This document shows positions 34,121 through 41,741 of a stretch of DNA of 64,000 nucleotides, piece by piece. The DNA comes from a virus. The stretch lies in the IMG/VR virus record IMGVR_UViG_3300027752_001458, positions 45,676 to 109,675 of that record. One strand, 5' to 3'. The position numbers were made by a program, and so were the translations under genes. Under the pieces are notes generated by a model that searched no databases, was not told where the DNA came from, and worked only from the letters and a program-made list of their open reading frames with translations. Within the stretch, counting starts at the first letter, position 1. Every line of letters starts with the position of its first letter.

Positions 34121-35121
34121 TGAAAGATTTTTATAAACTTTTTGCCGTAGTGGCATTATTGCTAACTACTGGGTGTGCCAGTATTGCTATACCAGGTGAC
34201 AAGCAGTGCCAGGCTGATTTTTTAGAATGCATTGAAGAACCACAACAAGTAGAACTCCCAACTTATAGAAAGTTACGTTACCTACCTCCTGCGGAAACAA
34301 TGCCAGTAGTAGCAGTTTACCAATTCGCAGACTTAACAGGACAACGTTTAAGTTCGGACGGAGCGGCAAGTTTTAGCACAGCCGTAACACAAGGTGCAAA
34401 GGATTTACTAATTGACGCTCTTAAGGCGGCAGGCGCTGGAAAAGACCCTAAGGGTACTTGGTTCCGTGTCGTTGAAAGAGGATTAGGATTAGATAATTTA
34501 GTGCGGGAAAGGCAGATTATTCGAAGTACAAGAGAATCATATGCCAAAGATAGCGACCCCGCACAGCAAGTACAGCCATTATTATTTGCTGGGATGATAT
34601 TAGAAGGAGGAGTTGTAGGTTATGACTCGAATATCGAAACAGGTGGCTCAGGTGCAAGATATCTTGGTATAGGGACAACAAACCAATACCGAAGAGATAG
34701 TGTAGTGGTATCATTGAGAGCAGTAAGTACACTTACAGGCGAAGTGATATTGAACGTACAGACATACAAGACCATTCTAAGTGTAGGGCAAGCCGGCGAT
34801 GTGTTCAAGTTCCTTGACATGGACACTAAATTGCTTGAAATAGAAAGTGGTTTGACAGAAAATGAGAGTGTAACATGGGGTGTTCGTTCAGCGATTGAAG
34901 CCTCTGTTTTAGCTCTTGTTGAACAAGGTGACGAGAGAGGATTTTGGAAAATAGTTTACCCAGAAAATTGGGACCAACTAGTGGCTGAGCAAGAACAGGC
35001 ATATTGGACGAGGGAGTCTATTAAGTTACTTAAAGACCCTATTAGTAACGAAACGAAATCTAAACTCAACAAGAACGATGATTCTATTGTAAAGAAAATT
35101 TTTTACAAAAAGGAATCTTAA
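34120..35121 (+). CDS. csgG: Curli secretion channel lipoprotein CsgG
   Basis: 333 residues, GTG start overlapping the csgF stop. Lipoprotein signal with lipobox LTTGC (Cys19). CsgG family landmarks: VVAVYQFADLTGQRLS (~63-78), FSTAVTQGAKDLLIDALK, GTWFRVVERGLGLDNLVRER (~107-126), LLFAGMILEGGVVGYDSNIE (~148-167), YRRDSVVVSLRAVSTLTGEV (~187-206) and VLNVQTYKTILS, the transmembrane hairpins of the nonameric outer-membrane pore. Length is slightly above E. coli CsgG (277) because of a longer C terminus (WTRESIKLLKDPISNETKSK). With CsgF it should form a working outer-membrane export gate. Confidence 0.93.
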   Translation: MKDFYKLFAVVALLLTTGCASIAIPGDKQCQADFLECIEEPQQVELPTYRKLRYLPPAETMPVVAVYQFADLTGQRLSSDGAASFSTAVTQGAKDLLIDALKAAGAGKDPKGTWFRVVERGLGLDNLVRERQIIRSTRESYAKDSDPAQQVQPLLFAGMILEGGVVGYDSNIETGGSGARYLGIGTTNQYRRDSVVVSLRAVSTLTGEVILNVQTYKTILSVGQAGDVFKFLDMDTKLLEIESGLTENESVTWGVRSAIEASVLALVEQGDERGFWKIVYPENWDQLVAEQEQAYWTRESIKLLKDPISNETKSKLNKNDDSIVKKIFYKKES

Positions 35122-35143
35122 TTAACCATATATGGAGTAAGTT

Positions 35144-35944
35144 ATGAAGACAAATAAATTTTTTAAGAATACATTATTAACCGTCTTCGCTATAACAGGG
35201 ATATTATCAATTGACCTTGCGTCAGCGGATAATGAAGTTTTAATAGATCAAGTTGGTGACAACTTAACCTTAACAGTTTTACAAGCAGGCTACGGTAACA
35301 GTTTATCTGGAGATACAAGTCAGGGTACTGATTTAACTCTCACAGGCGGTAGTTTAATTGTAGATCTAATCCAAGACGGTAATTTAAACGAGATCTTCGG
35401 ATCTTGGGTACTCGATGGATCAGGGTCAAGTGTATTAGATTTTTACTTTCAGGGTAACAGCAATATCTGGGATATGAATATTGGTGCTACAGGCAGTAGT
35501 GATTATACTGATATTTTATCAAACATTACTGGCGACAGTAACCTTTTTGATATTGATATTGGTGGTAACAACACAGCTGAAAGTTCAAATATGGATCTAG
35601 TAGTACTCGGATCAAGAAACGATTTCTCAACTAGTTTTACTAATAGTAAAGTTTGGGCCGCAGGCTCTGGCAACAATTCTACTGGTACACAGACTATGTC
35701 AGGAATTTTAATTGATTCAAGTTACAACACTTGGAACTTTGATATCACAGGATCAGACAATGCGTTTGCCACAAAGCAACAAGGCAATGACGCACATCTA
35801 TTAACTGTGGAATTAGACGGTAGCGATGGTGATTTCCAATTTATACAAGATATGACAACCACATGCTCACCTGCTTGTAACGGTGTCATTAATTTAAATA
35901 TAAATAGTGAAAATGCGTCAGTTAGTGTTAAGCAGACAGACTAG
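35144..35944 (+). CDS. Curlin-like secreted protein 1
   Basis: 266 residues. Signal peptide, then mature start ADNEVLIDQVGDN, which is nearly the same in the second curlin. Repeats of the curlin type with Gly-Asn turns and Gln/Asn-ended strands follow: VLQAGYGNSL, LIQDGNLNEIF, FQGNSNIWDMNIG, ITGDSNLFDIDIG, LGSRNDFSTSF, QQGNDAHLLTVEL. The C terminus carries two Cys (TTCSPACNG) and ends ASVSVKQTD. It is the likely export substrate of CsgG and amyloid subunit. It is less regular than CsgA, so fibre formation is not certain. It overlaps the FecR gene. Confidence 0.8.
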   Translation: MKTNKFFKNTLLTVFAITGILSIDLASADNEVLIDQVGDNLTLTVLQAGYGNSLSGDTSQGTDLTLTGGSLIVDLIQDGNLNEIFGSWVLDGSGSSVLDFYFQGNSNIWDMNIGATGSSDYTDILSNITGDSNLFDIDIGGNNTAESSNMDLVVLGSRNDFSTSFTNSKVWAAGSGNNSTGTQTMSGILIDSSYNTWNFDITGSDNAFATKQQGNDAHLLTVELDGSDGDFQFIQDMTTTCSPACNGVINLNINSENASVSVKQTD

Positions 35945-37088
35945 TACATTAGCATTTATGCTTTTGTTTGCGTTTAATGTGCAAGCCTCCGTCGGCTCAA
36001 TCGGCGGAGTGCTTGAACAATCTGGAAGTGTAGCACAAATACAACGAAATAAAGAAAACATACGAGCAGTTTTAAACGAAGAGATTGCTAGTATGGATGA
36101 AGTAGAAACAAAGAACGGACGATTGAAAATTAAATTTGTCGATGATACACTAGTGAGTTTAACAGAACACACTTACATGGTCATCGACGAATATGTGTAC
36201 GACCCGAACCCAAGTAAAAGCAAAATGGCATTAAATTTTGTGTCAGGTACAGCAAGATTTGCCACAGGCGGCTTAGGTTTAGTACCCAGAGAGAACATTA
36301 CAATACAAACTCCTACAGCAAGTATAGGCATAAGGGGAACAGATTTTACTACCACAGTCGATGAACTGGGTAGAAGCCTAGTAATACTATTACCAGACGA
36401 TAATTGTACTGATAAGGTATCACTAGAAGAAGGTTGTGCACCTAGTGGGAGTATAACAGTCACTAATGCAGGCGGAACTCAAGTGCTCACAGAAGCATAC
36501 CAGGCAGTAATGGTAAGCACTTTTGAGACTATACCGACCACTCCGGTTACACTTGTTAATTTAGATTTAAATATGATTGACAATATGTTCATTGTAAGCG
36601 AACCTGTAGAAATTAAAGAGGCAGTTGAGGAACAACAAAGCGAGTTAAAAGGTAGCGCCGGACTTCTAACTTTTAACGGGCTAGACCAGGACTTGCTAGA
36701 TATAGAAGGACTGGAATCTAATACGGCAGATAATTATGAATTTACAGAATTAGATATAGATTTTTTAGATGTTGAATTCTTAAATGATTTATTAGACATC
36801 CTAGAGGATAATATAGATTCGCTAGGCGAAGAACTTAACAATCAAGGTGACGGCACCGACAAACTAATAGGCACACGCTTTGGTAACGATCCAGGTACGC
36901 AGTTTAATACGTTTGCAGATTACGATGGTAAAGTATTCTTTTTAAGACAAGTATCAAACAAAATTGGAATTAAATTAGAAAAAGGTAGTCAAGCAAGAAT
37001 TGAATTGTTTGACTCAGATGTAGGAGAAAACTTAATATGCCTAAACAGTTGTGACGGCATATACATTAGTATTACACAAAATGATTAA
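35913..37088 (+). CDS. Secreted FecR-domain protein with curlin-like C terminus
   Basis: 391 residues from ATG 35913 (a GTG at 35907 is also possible); it begins inside the end of the curlin 1 gene. Signal peptide TLAFMLLFAFNVQASVG. FecR domain at about 30-145: VAQIQRNKENIRAVLNEEI, then LVSLTEHTYMVIDEYVYDP, LNFVSGTARFATGGLG and NITIQTPTASIGIRGTDF. FecR domains act in periplasmic sensing. The last 40 residues (VFFLRQVSNKIGIKLEKGSQ, then ICLNSCDGIYISITQND) look like a curlin end with two Cys. It may be a fibre-linked sensor or anchor. FecR genes often neighbour CHASE2 cyclases in bacteria, as here. Confidence 0.8.
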   Translation: MRQLVLSRQTSTLAFMLLFAFNVQASVGSIGGVLEQSGSVAQIQRNKENIRAVLNEEIASMDEVETKNGRLKIKFVDDTLVSLTEHTYMVIDEYVYDPNPSKSKMALNFVSGTARFATGGLGLVPRENITIQTPTASIGIRGTDFTTTVDELGRSLVILLPDDNCTDKVSLEEGCAPSGSITVTNAGGTQVLTEAYQAVMVSTFETIPTTPVTLVNLDLNMIDNMFIVSEPVEIKEAVEEQQSELKGSAGLLTFNGLDQDLLDIEGLESNTADNYEFTELDIDFLDVEFLNDLLDILEDNIDSLGEELNNQGDGTDKLIGTRFGNDPGTQFNTFADYDGKVFFLRQVSNKIGIKLEKGSQARIELFDSDVGENLICLNSCDGIYISITQND

Positions 37089-37953
37089 AATATTACAGAC
37101 AATTATATTAGTAGCAGGACTTGTATTTGCAGAACAAGTAGCAAGTGCTGACAACGAAGTGCTTATAGACCAGACTGGCGACAACGTTGTTATTGGTATC
37201 TTACAGGAAGGATACAATAACAGTATTGATGTAGATTTAGGATTAGCTACTTTTGATACTTCCAACACATTTGAAGTAAAACAGGAAGGCCATAATAACG
37301 AAGTTTTCCTTAGTGTAGGTGGAACTGACAATACGTTGGTGCTGATACAAGAAGGCAACAACAATGATATCAGTTGGACAGATTCTTGGGGCAGTGGTAA
37401 AGCATGGGGCGGAGACTTAGACGGCAATTATAATAACATACACATTCAGCAAAAATGTAGTTTTACAACATGTAATCCAAACGAGGCTCAATTTCATATA
37501 TGGGGCAACAGTAACACCGTTCTATTTGGGCAAGGCTATTATCTAACAGGCCCTAGCGATACAACATTTGATTATGATAACTGGGAACCAGGTGGCAACT
37601 TTCTCCGGTTAGACATTCACGGCAGTAGTAATAGTTTTAAAGGTGGTCAAAAAATGGATAGCACTAGTACTAATCATAATATGACTGTAGACATACATGG
37701 TAACAGCAACAATGTATTTGCACAGCAATGGGCCAATGGTAACAAGACACTTACTTTAAACGTTGACAGCAACAGCAATTCTGTTGCCATTGAACAAAAC
37801 AATAGCGGTAATCACACCGCAACAGTAACACTTGATGGTTCGTACCCTACAAGTTTGAACTTGCTACAAACAGGATCAGGTAATCAGTCATACACACTAT
37901 TCCAAAACTGCCAAACAGTTGGCGGATGTAGTGTGTCTATAACACAGGACTAA
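37081..37953 (+). CDS. Curlin-like secreted protein 2 (best CsgA/CsgB-like)
   Basis: 290 residues from ATG 37081, overlapping the FecR stop. Signal peptide MIKILQTIILVAGLVFAEQV and mature start ADNEVLIDQTGDN. About nine curlin-type repeats with strand-GxxN-turn pattern: ILQEGYNNSIDV, VKQEGHNNEVFLS, LIQEGNNNDISW, DGNYNNIHIQQ, WGNSNTVLFGQG, HGSSNSFKGGQ, HGNSNNVFAQQ, DSNSNSVAIEQN, QTGSGNQSYTLFQ. The spacing (about 20-30 residues) matches amyloid curlin repeats. It ends CQTVGGCSVSITQD, sharing the Cys-pair and ITQD ending of the FecR protein. Likely the main fibre subunit or nucleator exported by CsgG. Confidence 0.85.
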   Translation: MIKILQTIILVAGLVFAEQVASADNEVLIDQTGDNVVIGILQEGYNNSIDVDLGLATFDTSNTFEVKQEGHNNEVFLSVGGTDNTLVLIQEGNNNDISWTDSWGSGKAWGGDLDGNYNNIHIQQKCSFTTCNPNEAQFHIWGNSNTVLFGQGYYLTGPSDTTFDYDNWEPGGNFLRLDIHGSSNSFKGGQKMDSTSTNHNMTVDIHGNSNNVFAQQWANGNKTLTLNVDSNSNSVAIEQNNSGNHTATVTLDGSYPTSLNLLQTGSGNQSYTLFQNCQTVGGCSVSITQD

Positions 37954-37999
37954 AACGCAAGTGAATCACGTATTTCATTGATCTGCGCCAACAAATTTG

Positions 38000-38007
38000 C
38001 ATAAATA
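38000..38007 (+). promoter_or_regulatory. Late promoter motif for small lipoprotein
   Basis: CATAAATA, 46 nt before the ATG at 38054, with TAAGGAGAA as ribosome site. Confidence 0.6.
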
Positions 38008-38053
38008 AACTTTGTAAAAGGGTTAACCTTTTCGACAACCTAAGGAGAACGCT

Positions 38054-38341
38054 ATGAATAGATTACTATCTATTACAGCAGTCCTCGGTTTTGTTGTTTT
38101 TCTTCCGTCATGTGCGTCAGTTGGCGCAGTAATTGAAGGTGGGAAAGAGTTTACTACAGGCGTAGTAGATGGATCCGTTAATGCAGTTTCTACAATAGCA
38201 GGAGCAGTATTAACAGATGTATCTAGTATCACAAGCACAGCGGCACAAGCCGCTACAGGTGTAATTGACACCGTTGCGACTGAAGTAGATAAACAAACCG
38301 ATGCATTGCAAGAACCAAAAGCAAAGCCAGAGGGAAAGTAG
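38054..38341 (+). CDS. Small lipoprotein, zero-frame product
   Basis: 95 residues: lipoprotein signal MNRLLSITAVLGFVVFLPSC (lipobox LPSC, Cys20), then a low-complexity Val/Thr/Ala helix (STIAGAVLTDVSSITSTAAQ, then VIDTVATEVDKQTDALQ). The ribosome site TAAGGAG lies 9 nt upstream. The zero frame stops at TAG 38339-38341 right behind a G GGA AAG heptamer, and the -1 frame continues for 37 codons (next entry). It lies between the curli operon and the CHASE2 cyclase. It may serve the secretion complex at the outer membrane, but no family was recognised. Confidence 0.75.
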   Translation: MNRLLSITAVLGFVVFLPSCASVGAVIEGGKEFTTGVVDGSVNAVSTIAGAVLTDVSSITSTAAQAATGVIDTVATEVDKQTDALQEPKAKPEGK

Positions 38342-38451
38342 TAACTTCATCAGCCAGGAAGGTAGATGAAGAAATTGCTGAACAAGACATTAAAGTTATA
38401 GTACGCAGTATTATGATGTATTGTTCTAAAAATCCCAAGGAATGCGAATAA
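38332..38451 (+). CDS. C-terminal extension of the lipoprotein by probable -1 frameshift
   Basis: Slippery heptamer G GGA AAG (38332-38338), identical to the lambda G/GT site, sits in phase (GAG GGA AAG) directly before TAG. A 7-bp hairpin CTTCATC/GATGAAG (38345-38351/38365-38371) begins 6 nt later, the usual distance for a stimulator. Slippage gives GTA GTA ACT and on to a TAA at 38449-38451, adding a charged tail (VVTSSARKVDEEIAEQDIKV, ending CSKNPKECE). This frame has no start codon of its own. A simple indel is the alternative. A terminator follows 2 nt later. Confidence 0.65.
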   Translation, partial: GKVVTSSARKVDEEIAEQDIKVIVRSIMMYCSKNPKECE

Positions 38452-38452
38452 C

Positions 38453-38480
38453 AAAAGCACACTACGGTGTGCTTTTTTTT
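38453..38480 (+). terminator. Rho-independent terminator after the lipoprotein
   Basis: A 10-bp stem AAAAGCACAC/GTGTGCTTTT closed by TACG, then T run. It is directly followed by a late promoter motif, so transcripts are cleanly separated. Confidence 0.93.
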
Positions 38481-38488
38481 GATAAATA
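38481..38488 (+). promoter_or_regulatory. Late promoter motif, leaderless geometry
   Basis: GATAAATA then TATTA then ATG (38494). The 5-nt gap places +1 at the start codon; there is no ribosome site. Confidence 0.65.
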
Positions 38489-38493
38489 TATTA

Positions 38494-40551
38494 ATGAAAT
38501 GGTTACTAAGCGGCTGGACCGTAGCAATATCTATATTACTATTAACGACTTTACGAGTTGCCGACCCTACACCATTACAGAGTTTGCGTAGTCAAACATT
38601 CGATGCATTACAGCAATTAGATGTTAAAAAAGAAAGCAACGAAGTTGTTATAATTAACATTGGCGAAAAAAGTTTACAACAATGGGGGCAATGGGCATGG
38701 CCAAGACAGAACATAGCACAGTTGATATCAGATTTGCGGAGCAAGAACGCTGGAATAATTGGTTTAACGATTATGTTTCCGGAAACAGACCGATTTGGCG
38801 GGGACGCAGTTTTGTCAAGTTGGATGTCGGAGAACGGGGTAGTTTTATCCCAGACCCCATCTGGCAGAGGAATAAAGAGTACAGGTCCTCATATTGGTAC
38901 AGCAACGATAGGCCCAGTATCCGCTACGGACTACTTGCTGACATGGCCGAATCTCGTAACGAATATTGATATATTAGAGAAGTCAGCCGCAGGCATTGGC
39001 GTAGTAGCAAGCGAGCCACAAGCAGACAATCAGACGAGAACATATCCACTAGCAGTCGCTGTTGAAGGAAACATATATCCTAGTTTTGCTATTGAAATGC
39101 TTAGGGTGTATACAGGCAAACCTAGTTATATTCTAAAGACATCCGAGATCGGCATTAAAGAATTTGCAGTACCTCCGTTTGATCCTATTGTGACATCCGG
39201 AAGAGGTTCTGCATACATAAGATTTAATAACATATTTGAAGAACACGAGTATGTTCAAGCGAGTGAACTGCCTGACTTAGGCGGAAAGTTCGTAATAGTG
39301 GGAGTAAGTGCTGAGGGTGTTGCTAATCCGGTTCCCACTCCGGTAGGCAACATATATCCACAGTACATACAAGCTCATATGCTACAGAACTTTATTGATG
39401 GTAGTAACATTACCAGGAGTGAACTAAGTGCTGTGTACGAGCTTCTGTGTGCGTTGTTGAGCATGATCCTAGTGGCTCTTGCGATATATAAGTTACCCAT
39501 ATGGGCAGGACTGTTTACTACAGTAAGTATTGTAGGAGCAATTGCCTATTCTACTGTACACTTTTATACTGCAAACTTATATTTGTTCGATGCAACCTTC
39601 CCTGCAATAGCAACATTCTTAATTTTTACACAGGCAAGTTTTAATAACTTCTGGGTACAGTTTAAATTGAGACAAGAAATACAGAAACAATTTGCTGGAT
39701 ATGCCTCACCTACCGTTGTTAGAATGTTACAAGATAACCCGGACTTAATTAAACAAGGCATGAAGAAAGAAGTTAGTATATGCTTTTCAGACTTACGTGG
39801 CTTTACTCCACTAGGTGAGAGCTTTGGCGATGATGTACAGGGCTTAACAAAAATGATGAACGAGTATATGGATGCTATTACACAACCTATACTTGATGCA
39901 GACGGCATGGTGATTAAATATATCGGCGATGCAAGTATGCACATACACAATGCTCCTATGGACGACCCAGATCATCCTAAGAGTGCGGTGCAAACAGGAT
40001 TACAAATGCTTAGGGCAGTGGAGAAGTTTAATGATAAAATTGTTAAAGAGGGCAGACCACCCATTGGTATGGGTGCTGGTATTAATACTGGGCTCGGTTA
40101 TATTGGGGAAATGGGCTCCACTGCAAGACACTCATATGACATACTCGGAGACGCAGTTAGTACTGCCGCGAGAATAGAAAGCAAGTGTAAAGAGTATGGG
40201 TGCTTATTACTTGTAGGTGGAGACACATACAAGCATACTAAGAGTGATTTCTTTTATCTAAAAGTAGATGACTTGCAAGTAAAAGGTAAAAGTGTTGGAA
40301 TAGAAATATACACTGTACTGGATATTAAGCGAACTAAGTATGTTAAAGGTAAGCAACTACACGCACAGATGCATAAACATTATCGTAACCAAGACTTTAA
40401 TAAAGCAATTAAATTGTGTAATCAACTGTCTAAAACCTTTGATGGTAAGATGAAAGATTATTATGCTATGTGGATTGAACGTTGTGAATTTCAACTAACA
40501 CAAGACTTACCTAAAGATTGGAACGGGATATTTATTGCCACAGGCAAGTAG
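38494..40551 (+). CDS. CHASE2-domain class III adenylate/guanylate cyclase
   Basis: 685 residues from ATG 38494. N-terminal membrane anchor (MKWLLSGWTVAISILLLTTL), extracytoplasmic CHASE2 sensor (~25-300; VVIINIGEKSLQQWGQWAWP, then PRQNIAQLISDL), three membrane helices (~310-380) and a class III cyclase domain (~426-600). Metal Asp433 (FSDLRGFT) and Asp479 (KYIGDAS) are present, with the Lys and Asp associated with ATP specificity (KYIGD, LGDAV). Arg560 is kept, but the transition-state Asn is replaced by Ser556 (GDAVSTAAR), so activity may be reduced. It probably makes cAMP in response to an envelope signal and forms a signalling arm with the FecR protein. Cyclases of this class are rare in phages. 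Confidence 0.88.
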   Translation: MKWLLSGWTVAISILLLTTLRVADPTPLQSLRSQTFDALQQLDVKKESNEVVIINIGEKSLQQWGQWAWPRQNIAQLISDLRSKNAGIIGLTIMFPETDRFGGDAVLSSWMSENGVVLSQTPSGRGIKSTGPHIGTATIGPVSATDYLLTWPNLVTNIDILEKSAAGIGVVASEPQADNQTRTYPLAVAVEGNIYPSFAIEMLRVYTGKPSYILKTSEIGIKEFAVPPFDPIVTSGRGSAYIRFNNIFEEHEYVQASELPDLGGKFVIVGVSAEGVANPVPTPVGNIYPQYIQAHMLQNFIDGSNITRSELSAVYELLCALLSMILVALAIYKLPIWAGLFTTVSIVGAIAYSTVHFYTANLYLFDATFPAIATFLIFTQASFNNFWVQFKLRQEIQKQFAGYASPTVVRMLQDNPDLIKQGMKKEVSICFSDLRGFTPLGESFGDDVQGLTKMMNEYMDAITQPILDADGMVIKYIGDASMHIHNAPMDDPDHPKSAVQTGLQMLRAVEKFNDKIVKEGRPPIGMGAGINTGLGYIGEMGSTARHSYDILGDAVSTAARIESKCKEYGCLLLVGGDTYKHTKSDFFYLKVDDLQVKGKSVGIEIYTVLDIKRTKYVKGKQLHAQMHKHYRNQDFNKAIKLCNQLSKTFDGKMKDYYAMWIERCEFQLTQDLPKDWNGIFIATGK

Positions 40552-41178
40552 TTAGTCGTCCGGAGTCCATTGCCTAACAGCAGTAAATAGATTTGCATAG
40601 TCAAGCAAATCAGACCTCAATGTTTTTAAATGTGTTAACTCAATAGGAATACGTAGACCCGAAGCTTCGTATAGCGGAAGATAGAAGTTTATAATTTTAT
40701 CAACACGTTGTCGGTCAGTTAAAATTGCTTTCATTACTCGTTGATGCCATTCGTTGCTAGACACTATATCAAATAGCCACCCATGATGTGGACTATGACT
40801 GTTAAACTTCTTAACCATTTCTTTTGTTTCGTAGTACACTGCTCGCACAGGATTTATATTTACTCTGTATTTTTTCATCACGGCAGGGTATACCCACCAG
40901 TGTTCTCTACAACGTTGGTTTTTTAAGAATCCTCTATACTCGTTCTCCATGCTCTTTGCTAAACCATCTGCACTTTCCCTAATTTCCACTTCATAGACTT
41001 TTATTAACCTGTCTGCTATCCTCTTATGTTTAGCAGAAAAGTCTTCGTAGTTCTCCTTAAGGTCAAGTATAGAGAACGTACCGTCTAAAAATGTGTTGGG
41101 AATTGTTTTGTGTAGTTTGAATTTATTAAGCTCAGTAGTCAAACGTATAGAGTCAAAATTTATAATATCCTTTGACAT
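40552..41178 (-). CDS. Hypothetical alpha-helical protein
   Basis: 208 residues from ATG 41178 (5 more codons are open upstream). Mostly helical and basic with many aromatic residues (REHWWVYPAVMKKYRVNINP, then HHGWLFDIVSSNEWHQRVMK). No known motif. The ATG lies exactly 5 nt behind a GATAAGTA late-type motif, again a leaderless arrangement. It ends directly against the convergent cyclase gene. Function unknown. Confidence 0.7.
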   Translation of the reverse strand: MSKDIINFDSIRLTTELNKFKLHKTIPNTFLDGTFSILDLKENYEDFSAKHKRIADRLIKVYEVEIRESADGLAKSMENEYRGFLKNQRCREHWWVYPAVMKKYRVNINPVRAVYYETKEMVKKFNSHSPHHGWLFDIVSSNEWHQRVMKAILTDRQRVDKIINFYLPLYEASGLRIPIELTHLKTLRSDLLDYANLFTAVRQWTPDD

Positions 41179-41183
41179 GCTAT

Positions 41184-41191
41184 TACTTATC
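41184..41191 (-). promoter_or_regulatory. Late promoter motif variant, leaderless geometry
   Basis: GATAAGTA on minus, then ATAGC, then ATG (41178). Same 5-nt gap as at seven other genes. It overlaps the end of the Nudix gene. Confidence 0.5.
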
Positions 41192-41741
41192 ACATATTGA
41201 TCTTTAGGATAGTGCGTAGTTTATTAACGCCCTTGTTTCTTCCTAAAGTGCTCTTAGCACCAAAGTGTAGTGGCATAGGCCAATTACCTATATCGACCCA
41301 AGCATACCCGGCACTCTCTTTATTAAGATTGGGGATAAATTCATCGTCGACTAGGTATACAAAACTGTAGTACATAAAGTTTTTATCTTTACTTTGGTAT
41401 ACATCAATGGGATTTAATTTTTTTAGTTCTGGGACGAGACCTATTTCTTCCATAAGTTCACGTTGAATAGTATCGTAAGTAGTCTCACCGTCATCCATCA
41501 TACCTCCCCAAAAACCCCAGGTGTGTTTTCCTTTCTTGTCGGAGTTGCGGAGTTGGAATAAGCATCTGCCTGTAGACTTGGATAAGAACAAAACACCAGC
41601 GGCACTTATGCCGTTGTGTCTAGATAAGTTAGTCATCGGGTTAAGTGTTTGTAGAACGCTCTCTTTGATTATACGTTCAGGCGCCAGAACCCTGGGTTGT
41701 ACTTCCCTTCGTATGTGCTTGTCCATTGAACGTTTTCCCAT
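41190..41741 (-). CDS. Nudix hydrolase
   Basis: 183 residues with a complete Nudix box G-x5-E-x7-RELMEEIG (GGMMDDGETTYDTIQRELME), which binds Mg and cleaves X-linked nucleoside diphosphates. The preceding strand ISAAGVLFLSKSTGRCLFQL is also typical. The longest frame starts at 41741 and would overlap gp15 by 73 nt; ATG 41636 (MTNLSRHNGISAAGV) avoids this but neither start has a good ribosome site. T4 NudE is a Nudix enzyme, as are cyanophage MazG-like partners. Substrate (ADP-ribose, NADH, Ap4A or RNA cap) cannot be read from sequence. Confidence 0.9.
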   Translation of the reverse strand: MGKRSMDKHIRREVQPRVLAPERIIKESVLQTLNPMTNLSRHNGISAAGVLFLSKSTGRCLFQLRNSDKKGKHTWGFWGGMMDDGETTYDTIQRELMEEIGLVPELKKLNPIDVYQSKDKNFMYYSFVYLVDDEFIPNLNKESAGYAWVDIGNWPMPLHFGAKSTLGRNKGVNKLRTILKINM

